From positions 1 to 5,320 of the forward strand of contig CAKTNW010000076.1 in the NCBI GenBank assembly GCA_934589145.1: 5,320 nt of DNA, given 5' to 3'. Shown in pieces: positions 1-4,489 of this stretch. The translations under genes were made by a program, and so were the position numbers. The notes beneath the pieces are model-generated. The model was not told the DNA's origin and did not search any database. It saw only the letters and a program-made list of their open reading frames with translations. This stretch comes from an uncultured Oscillospiraceae bacterium (GTDB taxonomy: Bacteria > Bacillota > Clostridia > Oscillospirales > Oscillospiraceae). Position 1 is the first letter of the stretch. Every line of letters starts with the position of its first letter.

Positions 1-692
1 CGGGTCAGCCACTCGTCGGTATAGTAGTAGTGGAGATAGGGCACCCGTTCGCCGGGCATGCAGCCGAATTTGCCGATGTCGTGTCCGGCGGCGGCGGCAG
101 AGGTCAGGGCCAGATCCACCGCCGCACCGCTGCGGTGCAGGGCGCGGCCCGCCGTCATGGCCACATGGTGGACCATGGCGATGTGCTGCAGGGTGCTGAA
201 GGGCGTCAGCTCACTGCCCAGACGCAGCAGCTCATAGACGAAATCCTGCCGCCATACCTGCAAAAACCGCGGATAGAAGGGGCTGCCCGCGGCCTCCTCG
301 TCGGTACAGAAGGCGAAGTCGATGTGCCAGTCAAAGGGCAGCGCGCGGCGCTCCTCCTCCAGCAGAAGCTGTATGGCCAGCAGGGCGCACAGGGCGAAAT
401 CCTCCTGCGGCTCCGTGGCGGGCCGGCGGTGCTGGGGGTACAGGCGGGCGGTGGCGTCGCTGAGCACATAGCCGTCCCAGCCGCCCTCCGGCGCGGGGAT
501 GTCCGGCATGGCTTCGGCGGCGGCCTCGATCAGCGCGCGGCAGGCAAGGCGCTGCCGCACCGGCAGAAAGCCCTCGAAAAACCGGGCCTGGGCCCACCGC
601 TGGGCCATCACGGGGTCGTGGAGCCGGGCCTGGAAGGCGGCGTCCCGGAAGGCGTCGCTCCAGTGCTGGCGGAAAATGGCTTTATGGGTCAT
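1..692 (-). CDS. HD-domain protein (predicted metal-dependent phosphohydrolase), N-terminal part only
   Basis: The minus strand is open from an ATG at 692 to the left edge, giving 230 residues (starting MTHKAIFRQHW) with no stop, so the C-terminus lies outside the window. The start is set by AAAGGGGG six bases upstream and by a consensus promoter further up. Residues 1-160 are largely helical-looking and match no domain I recognise. Residues 170-210 carry an HD-type signature: a His pair at 175-176 (VHHVAMTAG), then GHDIGKFG with His204-Asp205. In HD proteins these residues bind metals and support hydrolysis of phosphoester substrates such as nucleotides. The remaining ligand(s), including the usual later Asp, would be in the missing part. 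The HD signature is seen directly; the biochemical role follows from the family; the substrate is unknown. Reading this stretch on the plus strand gives only an arginine- and glycine-rich shadow frame. Confidence 0.8.
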   Translation of the reverse strand, partial: MTHKAIFRQHWSDAFRDAAFQARLHDPVMAQRWAQARFFEGFLPVRQRLACRALIEAAAEAMPDIPAPEGGWDGYVLSDATARLYPQHRRPATEPQEDFALCALLAIQLLLEEERRALPFDWHIDFAFCTDEEAAGSPFYPRFLQVWRQDFVYELLRLGSELTPFSTLQHIAMVHHVAMTAGRALHRSGAAVDLALTSAAAAGHDIGKFGCMPGERVPYLHYYYTDEWLT

Positions 693-698
693 ATTGTT

Positions 699-722
699 CC
701 CCCTTTCCGCCTGTTTTGGCGG
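699..722 (-). promoter_or_regulatory. Shine-Dalgarno site with adjacent leader hairpin, HD-domain gene
   Basis: The minus-strand leader contains CCGCC-AAAACA-GGCGG (707-722), a 5-bp GC-only hairpin that ends directly against the Shine-Dalgarno sequence AAAGGGGG (699-706). The ATG follows six bases later. The hairpin leaves the site itself free, so it may act as a stabilising or weakly modulating element. The Shine-Dalgarno call is firm; a regulatory role for the hairpin is speculative. Confidence 0.55.
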
Positions 723-748
723 TGGAATGGTGTTTTTTATGATATTGC

Positions 749-777
749 AGTATAGCAATCTTGCCGCGCGCTGTCAA
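749..777 (-). promoter_or_regulatory. Sigma-A promoter of the HD-domain gene
   Basis: On the minus strand TTGACA (772-777) is followed after exactly 17 bases by TATACT (749-754). This is a perfect -35 box and a one-mismatch -10 box at ideal spacing. Transcription should start near 742, leaving a leader of about 50 nt before the ATG at 692. The gene therefore has its own strong promoter and need not depend on read-through from the LysR-type gene upstream. Confidence 0.85.
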
Positions 778-840
778 ATGGGATTCCTATAAATATTAGT
801 TTTTAGGGAACCACACTGCGTTTTGATGCGGTCTATCGTG

Positions 841-910
841 CGGGCCGATGTGGGCATCGGCCCCTACGCAATTCCATCGTACCTCGCCGCTGCGGCCAAA
901 AGTACCTCGC
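841..910. repeat. Palindromic, repeat-like extragenic segment
   Basis: A perfect 9-bp inverted repeat, GGGCCGATG (842-850) and CATCGGCCC (855-863), surrounds a TGGG loop. It is followed by the 9-bp direct repeat GTACCTCGC at 879-887 and 902-910, a 23-bp period, with a small GCCGC-T-GCGGC palindrome between the copies. Neither strand has a T-run after the main hairpin, so it is not a standard intrinsic terminator, although it lies downstream of the LysR-type gene and may protect that transcript's 3' end. Its composition differs from the AT-rich promoter sequence beside it. From memory, palindromes of this GTAGGGGC...GCCC style recur between genes in Oscillospiraceae genomes, but multiple copies cannot be shown within this window. 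Confidence 0.5.
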
Positions 911-931
911 GCTCGGAAGCGTGAAACATTT

Positions 932-1801
932 CTATCCCTTGATATTCTCCCTTACGAAATTCAGAAACCGTCTCGCGGCAGGGGACATGGTCTCCGCCGG
1001 CGGGGTGGCGATGCCGATCTCCACATACTGGGGCGGATCCAGCGGCCGGAACACCACGTCGCCGGTCAGCGTCCCGGCGATCAGACCGTTCACCAGCGAG
1101 ATGCCCAGCCCCGCCTCCACCATAGCCATGGCGGAGAAGTTGTCCTCCACCCCGGCGAAGCGGTTGCCGGGATGGATGTCGTTTTCCGCCAGAATACGGG
1201 AGTTATCCGTCTCCCGGCCCGGAAAGATCTCGATATAGCTTTCCGTCTCCAGCAGATGGATGGGCACGGCCTCCTCCGCCGCCAGCGGATGGGTGGGGGA
1301 CAGCATCACCATCATGGGATCCCGCCGCAGGGGCAGCCACTGGTGAGAGCCGTCCCGGCGGCTGATGACGCACAGGTCGGCCCGATGCTCCCGCAGGGCC
1401 GCTGCCAGCGTGGTGCTGGTGCCCTCGATGGTCTGAAAGACGATGCCGGGATGGCGCTCCCGGAAGCGGGCCATCAGGTGGGCCATCTGGCGGGAGTAGA
1501 AATGGTAGTTGGCGCCCACGGTGATGCTGCCCTGCTCCAGACCCCGCAGCGCCGCCGCCGTCTGGCGGCAGCACTCCGCCTGATAGGCCATCTGCCGCAG
1601 GGCGGGCAGCAGCGCCTCACATTCGCCGGTGGCGATGACGCCGCCCCGGCTGCGGTGCAGCAGCGGAAAGCCCAGCTCCTCCTCCAGCGCCGCCACCATG
1701 CGGCTGATGCCGGAGGGGGTATAGCCCAGCTTTTCCGCCGCCCGGGCCAGCGTCCCCTCCTCAAGCGCGCACAGCAGCGCCGCGCATTTTTCCGTATCCA
1801 T
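932..1801 (-). CDS. LysR-type transcriptional regulator
   Basis: A 289-residue protein, close to the usual 290-310 of the family. An N-terminal winged helix-turn-helix occupies about residues 5-60: ALEEGTLARAAEKLGYTPSGISRMVAALEEELGFPLLHR is the classic LysR pattern, with the recognition helix around residues 28-40. After a linker helix, the ligand-sensing domain starts near residue 92 (SITVGANYHF) and runs to the end. I chose the ATG at 1801 over an in-frame ATG 33 bases upstream, because AAAGGAGGG (1807-1815) lies five bases before it and because family members start about four residues before this helix. The gene is divergent from a small-membrane-protein/DMT-exporter unit and shares a short promoter region with it. 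That arrangement usually means the regulator controls the neighbours and itself. The effector is unknown. Confidence 0.93.
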   Translation of the reverse strand: MDTEKCAALLCALEEGTLARAAEKLGYTPSGISRMVAALEEELGFPLLHRSRGGVIATGECEALLPALRQMAYQAECCRQTAAALRGLEQGSITVGANYHFYSRQMAHLMARFRERHPGIVFQTIEGTSTTLAAALREHRADLCVISRRDGSHQWLPLRRDPMMVMLSPTHPLAAEEAVPIHLLETESYIEIFPGRETDNSRILAENDIHPGNRFAGVEDNFSAMAMVEAGLGISLVNGLIAGTLTGDVVFRPLDPPQYVEIGIATPPAETMSPAARRFLNFVRENIKG

Positions 1802-1806
1802 GGCCG

Positions 1807-1815
1807 CCCTCCTTT
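1807..1815 (-). promoter_or_regulatory. Shine-Dalgarno site deciding the LysR-type gene start
   Basis: AAAGGAGGG on the minus strand lies five bases before the ATG at 1801. The upstream in-frame ATG at 1834 has no comparable site, so the shorter 289-residue protein is preferred. The site's AAA overlaps one arm of the dyad at 1813-1835. Confidence 0.8.
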
Positions 1816-1835
1816 GTTGCAGTTTCGTCAACAAA
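1813..1835. promoter_or_regulatory. Candidate LysR-type recognition operator
   Basis: A perfect 7-bp inverted repeat, TTTGTTG-N9-CAACAAA, contains a symmetric T-N11-A (T1818, A1830), the general LysR-family box. Its centre, 1824, is about 65 bp upstream of the plus-strand start predicted near 1889. That is the usual place for the high-affinity recognition site in front of a regulated gene. The same bases lie in the predicted leader of the regulator's own mRNA, where they could also form a hairpin touching its Shine-Dalgarno site. The dyad is seen directly; the operator role is inferred. Confidence 0.6.
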
Positions 1836-1852
1836 AACGTGATATACTATCG

Positions 1853-1870
1853 CTTTACACAAGTATAAAG
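1853..1870. promoter_or_regulatory. Second dyad between the divergent promoters (possible activation site)
   Basis: CTTTACACAAGTATAAAG is an inverted repeat with 5-bp arms (CTTTA and TAAAG) and extra internal AC/GT symmetry. It is centred about 27 bp upstream of the predicted plus-strand start, where LysR-type proteins often have a weaker activation site. It covers the plus-strand -35 box and the minus-strand -10 box, so part of the symmetry could simply come from the promoter boxes. Confidence 0.4.
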
Positions 1871-1882
1871 CCGTGCTATGAT
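1854..1882 (+). promoter_or_regulatory. Promoter of the small membrane protein/DMT exporter unit
   Basis: TTTACA (1854-1859) and TATGAT (1877-1882) are separated by exactly 17 bases, each one mismatch from the sigma-A consensus. The start is expected near 1889, with a leader of about 52 nt. No other convincing promoter is seen before the DMT gene, so both genes probably depend on this one. Confidence 0.75.
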
Positions 1883-1890
1883 GAAGTCAA
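1862..1890 (-). promoter_or_regulatory. Promoter of the LysR-type regulator gene
   Basis: On the minus strand TTGACT (1885-1890) and TATACT (1862-1867) are 17 bases apart. The start is expected near 1855, with a leader of about 54 nt. It overlaps the plus-strand promoter, each -10 box lying inside the other's spacer, so RNA polymerase cannot hold both at once. Confidence 0.75.
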
Positions 1891-1940
1891 CCTAAAGGTA
1901 ACGAAAAACAACCCCCAAATTCAAAAAGGAGGACAAAACC

Positions 1941-2159
1941 ATGAAAAAGAATGTACGAAACAACGTCTGCGTGACCGTCGCCCTTGTGTGTCTGGCTCTG
2001 GTGGTGCTGTTCGCCTGGCTGGGCTGCGTGGGAAGCAACACGGCGCTGCTGGTCCTGTCCATGGCGGCAGGCGCCGGGTTCGTGGTGGCCGTCAACTGTC
2101 TGACCAATGGCCGTCCCGACGGGACGGAGCTGAAGGTGGCCGCGGCCGCCGCCAAGTAA
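1941..2159 (+). CDS. Small two-helix membrane protein of unknown function
   Basis: A 72-residue protein beginning MKKNVRNNVCVT. AAGGAGGA (1926-1933) lies seven bases before the ATG, and a good promoter lies upstream, so translation is well supported despite the short length. A basic N-terminus is followed by two predicted membrane helices, about residues 9-30 and 33-53, joined by a very short turn (GCVGSN). A polar stretch (NGRPDGTELK) and an alanine-rich lysine tail follow. By the positive-inside rule the N-terminus is cytoplasmic, and a helical hairpin would put the C-terminus there too. The Cys at 29 does not sit in a normal lipobox (Trp at -3), so a lipoprotein is unlikely. I recognise no family. 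It is the first gene after the LysR-controlled promoter and precedes a DMT exporter by 103 bp, so it may be an accessory protein, but that is inference. Confidence 0.78.
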   Translation: MKKNVRNNVCVTVALVCLALVVLFAWLGCVGSNTALLVLSMAAGAGFVVAVNCLTNGRPDGTELKVAAAAAK

Positions 2160-2188
2160 TCAATTTTCTCTCCCCCATCCAGCCGTCA

Positions 2189-2212
2189 GGGGCAAGGCCC
2201 GCGCCTTGCCCC
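2189..2212 (+). other. Perfect intercistronic hairpin between the small membrane protein and the exporter
   Basis: GGGGCAAGGC (2189-2198) and GCCTTGCCCC (2203-2212) form a perfect 10-bp stem with a CCGC tetraloop. No T-run follows, so this is not a complete intrinsic terminator. It could slow or partly stop transcription, or protect the 3' end of the upstream message and so set different levels for the two genes. The hairpin is seen directly; its role is inferred. Confidence 0.6.
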
Positions 2213-2262
2213 AGCGGCGCGTTTCGGGCGGGAGAGCAACGGATAAACGGGAGGGATACCAA

Positions 2263-3168
2263 ATGAGCAAGAGAGCTGCCGAGTGGCTGCTGGCCGCTGT
2301 GATCTTTGCCAGAAGCACGTCGCTGCTGTTCGCCAAGGTGGGCCTGGAGAGCATGTCGCCGCTGAATCTGCTGGCGGTGCGGTTCGGCCTGGCCTTCGTG
2401 GTGCTGTGCGTCATCTTCTGGAAGAAGCTGCGCACCGTGACGAAAACCGACCTGCTGCACGGCATGATCCTGGGCGCGGTCTTTTTCGCCGTCATGACCT
2501 GCGAGACCTTCGCCCTGACCAAAACCACCGCCTCCAACGTGTCGTTCCTGGTGAACACGGCCATCGTCATCGTGCCGCTGTTTGAAGCGGCGCTGCACCG
2601 GAAGGCCCCGGATCACCGGACGCTGCTGTGCGCGGCGGTGACGCTGGCTGGCGTAGGCTTCCTGACGCTGAAGGGCGGCTTTGCCGGGTTCGGCCTGGGC
2701 GAGGCCCTGTGCCTGCTGGAGGCCTGCCTGTACGCCGGCGGCATCATCCTCACCGGAAAATTCTCCCAGGAGGGGGACACCATCCTGCTGGGCATGTTCC
2801 AGATCGGCTTTCTGGGCCTGTTCGCCGCCATCGCCTCGCCGCTGGCGGGAACGCCTCACCTGCCCCAGAACGCCACCGAGTGGGGCGTGATTCTGGCGCT
2901 GGCGCTGGTGTGCTCCTGCTTCGGCTTCACCTTCCAGCCGGTGGCCCAACGGTACACCACCGCTGACCGGGCCGCCCAGATGTGCGCCATCAATCCCCTG
3001 GCCACCGCGGTCATGAGCGCCATTTTCCTGCAGGAGCGCATGGGCATCCAGGGCGTCATTGGCGCGGCGCTGATCCTGCTGGGCATCGTGATGCACAATT
3101 ACCATAAATCGGGCGCCAAGGCCAGCGATGCCGCGGTGGAGAGCGGCGAGACCTCCCGCGCGGCGTAA
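2263..3168 (+). CDS. EamA/DMT-superfamily transporter, probable small-molecule exporter
   Basis: A 301-residue integral membrane protein of typical EamA length with ten predicted helices (about 5-23, 33-52, 64-82, 93-111, 119-136, 146-165, 174-192, 207-225, 238-256, 262-277) arranged as two EamA repeats. Family-like features are SPLNLLAVRFGLAF in the first repeat, and QRYTTADRAAQ followed by NPLATAVMSAIFLQERMGIQGVIGAALILLGI in the second, with conserved-looking Pro245 and Glu257. Such proteins export metabolites, amino acids or drugs by proton or substrate exchange; the substrate is not predictable here. The ATG at 2263 is preferred over one at 2206 because GGGAGGG (2249-2255) lies seven bases upstream of it, and the added residues would be polar and overlap the hairpin. 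The tail after residue 282 is hydrophilic. A perfect terminator follows. A LysR-type regulator beside a DMT exporter is a common pairing. Confidence 0.92.
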   Translation: MSKRAAEWLLAAVIFARSTSLLFAKVGLESMSPLNLLAVRFGLAFVVLCVIFWKKLRTVTKTDLLHGMILGAVFFAVMTCETFALTKTTASNVSFLVNTAIVIVPLFEAALHRKAPDHRTLLCAAVTLAGVGFLTLKGGFAGFGLGEALCLLEACLYAGGIILTGKFSQEGDTILLGMFQIGFLGLFAAIASPLAGTPHLPQNATEWGVILALALVCSCFGFTFQPVAQRYTTADRAAQMCAINPLATAVMSAIFLQERMGIQGVIGAALILLGIVMHNYHKSGAKASDAAVESGETSRAA

Positions 3169-3195
3169 GGAAAGCGCTTCCCAAACACAACCACA

Positions 3196-3238
3196 AAAGC
3201 CCGGGCGGGGTACGCATTGCGTACCCCGCCCGGGCTTT
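3196..3238. terminator. Bidirectional intrinsic terminator between convergent genes
   Basis: A perfect 20-bp inverted repeat (3196-3215 and 3219-3238) has only a three-base ATT loop, with arms running from AAAGCCCGGG to GGGTACGC. It lies between the ends of the convergent DMT gene (3168) and amidohydrolase gene (3266). On the minus strand the stem is followed by a T-rich stretch (TTTTGTGGTTGTG); on the plus strand only TTT follows. It should therefore stop transcripts from both sides, probably better for the amidohydrolase side. Confidence 0.88.
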
Positions 3239-3265
3239 CATATGCAGAAGAAGCGGGAGAGAAAA

Positions 3266-4456
3266 TCACTTCTCCAGATACTCCAGCGCGATGCGGCTCA
3301 TGGCCGATACGCCGGAGATCATGACCTTTTCGTCAAAGACGATCTTGCCGTTGTGCAGCGACACCTGATTCTCGCCGTGGCCCGCGTCGATCATCATGAA
3401 GGCGCAGGGGGTGCCGGTCAGCTTGCCGAAGAAGCTGAAGTCCTCGCTGCCGGAGAAGGGCTGGGTGATGTAGCGCACGGCGCCCTGGCCCAGCTCGTCG
3501 GTGGCGGCCTTCTCCACCAGGTCGATCATGGCGCTGTCGTTATAGGTGGCGGCGTAGCCCTCCTCAAGCTGCACCTCGATGTCGCAGGCAAAGGCGATGC
3601 CGATGCCCTTGCAGATGCGGTTGACCTCCTCAATAACGGTGTCACGCACCTCGTCGCCGAAGGAGCGCAGCACGGCCACCATCCGAGCCTCACCGGCGGT
3701 GATGTTTACCGCGTCGCCGCCGGACATGGTGCCCACCGTCAGCACGGCGGTGGCCAGGGGGTCGGTGCGGCGGGAGACCACCGTCTGCAGCGTGGTGATC
3801 AGATATCCGGCGCAGGCGATGGCGTCGTGGGCGGTGTGGGGGGCGGAGCCGTGGCCGCTCTTGCCGTGGACGGTGATGTGGAACAGATCCACCGCGCTGG
3901 TAAAGTAGCCCTTGTACAGGTTCAGCGTGCCCACCGTGTCATTTTCGGAGGGGCAGACGTGCTGGCCGAAGATGGCGTCCACATGGGGATTCTCCATGAC
4001 GCCCGCCGCCACCAGCTTCCGGGCGCCGCCGGGCATGGTGTCCTCGCTGGGCTCAAAGATGAACTTCACCGTACCGGCGAAGCTGTCACGCAGGTGGCAC
4101 AGGGTCTTGGCAAGGCCCAGCAGCATGGTGGTGTGCAGGTCGTGGCCGCAGGCGTGCATCACGCCCTCGTTCTGGCTGGCGAAGGGCAGGCCCGTCTCCT
4201 CGTGGACCGGCAGGGCGTCGATGTCCGCCCGGAAGGCCACGCATTTGCCGGGGCCCTTGCTGCCGTGGAGCAATCCCACCACGGCGGTGGGCAGCGGGGA
4301 CTGTACCTCGTCCATGCCCATCTTCTCCAGCTCCCTGCGGATCAGGTCGCTGGTGCGTACTTCGGTCATGCCCAGCTCGGGGTGGGCATGGATATCGCGG
4401 CGGATGGCCACGAGCTCGTCGAAAATGCTCTCGACGTAGGTTTTGATCTCAGACAT
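3266..4456 (-). CDS. M20-family metal-dependent amidohydrolase (M20D-like, hippurate hydrolase/N-acyl amino acid amidohydrolase type)
   Basis: A 396-residue cytosolic enzyme, normal length for the family and with no signal peptide. Motifs in order: RRDIHAHPELG (19-29); AFRADIDALPV (74-84); HACGHDLHTT (101-110), with Cys103 and His105 as expected metal ligands; FEPSED (134-139), the catalytic/metal acidic pair; GQHV with His166; GKSGHGSAPH (198-207) opening the dimerisation domain; SGSEDFSFF (335-343); and LHNGKIVF with His368 as the last metal ligand. The family cleaves amide bonds of N-acylated or peptide-linked amino acids. Here the usual Glu-Glu pair is Glu138-Asp139, a conservative change at the position expected to bind metal. 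The start is supported by AAAGGAG (4466-4472), nine bases upstream. The gene follows a membrane-transporter gene by 33 bp and is probably co-transcribed with it. The substrate is not determined. Confidence 0.93.
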   Translation of the reverse strand: MSEIKTYVESIFDELVAIRRDIHAHPELGMTEVRTSDLIRRELEKMGMDEVQSPLPTAVVGLLHGSKGPGKCVAFRADIDALPVHEETGLPFASQNEGVMHACGHDLHTTMLLGLAKTLCHLRDSFAGTVKFIFEPSEDTMPGGARKLVAAGVMENPHVDAIFGQHVCPSENDTVGTLNLYKGYFTSAVDLFHITVHGKSGHGSAPHTAHDAIACAGYLITTLQTVVSRRTDPLATAVLTVGTMSGGDAVNITAGEARMVAVLRSFGDEVRDTVIEEVNRICKGIGIAFACDIEVQLEEGYAATYNDSAMIDLVEKAATDELGQGAVRYITQPFSGSEDFSFFGKLTGTPCAFMMIDAGHGENQVSLHNGKIVFDEKVMISGVSAMSRIALEYLEK

Positions 4457-4465
4457 GGAATAAGA

Positions 4466-4472
4466 CTCCTTT
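4466..4472 (-). promoter_or_regulatory. Shine-Dalgarno site of the amidohydrolase gene
   Basis: AAAGGAG on the minus strand is nine bases before the ATG at 4456. It lies wholly in the 33-bp gap after the upstream transporter gene. That gap has no promoter-like boxes or hairpin, so the two genes are probably on one message. Confidence 0.7.
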
Positions 4473-4489
4473 CAAAGAGGCGGCTGCGC

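Noticed and set aside
30..755. Plus-strand open frame of 241 codons at the left end
   Set aside because: It is antisense to the HD-domain gene, whose frame carries a recognisable motif, Shine-Dalgarno site and promoter. This frame even runs through that promoter.
842..863. Hairpin as an intrinsic terminator of the LysR-type gene
   Set aside because: No T-run follows on the minus strand and the hairpin begins about 70 bases after the stop codon. It is better described as part of a repeat-like segment.
2014..2031. Possible lipobox before Cys29 of the small membrane protein
   Set aside because: The residues before the Cys (Trp-Leu-Gly) do not fit the [LVI][ASTVI][GAS]C pattern, and a second membrane helix follows at once, so a two-helix protein fits better.
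848..2266. Long plus-strand open frame (472 codons) opposite the LysR-type gene, running into the small-protein gene
   Set aside because: It overlaps a clear LysR-type gene on the other strand and a translated small gene in another frame, has a Gly/Arg/Gln/His-rich composition, and no Shine-Dalgarno site. It is a shadow of high GC content.
2092..3105. Long minus-strand open frame (337 codons) opposite the DMT exporter
   Set aside because: Its composition (His, Gln, Arg and Gly rich, no domain) is that of a shadow frame; it crosses the 3' end of the small-protein gene and has no ribosome binding site.
3169..3182. GGAAAGCGCTTCCC, resembling a CcpA cre site
   Set aside because: It mismatches the consensus at the ends and lies just after the DMT stop codon, where a cre site would not be expected to act. 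An AAGCGCTT palindrome can occur by chance.
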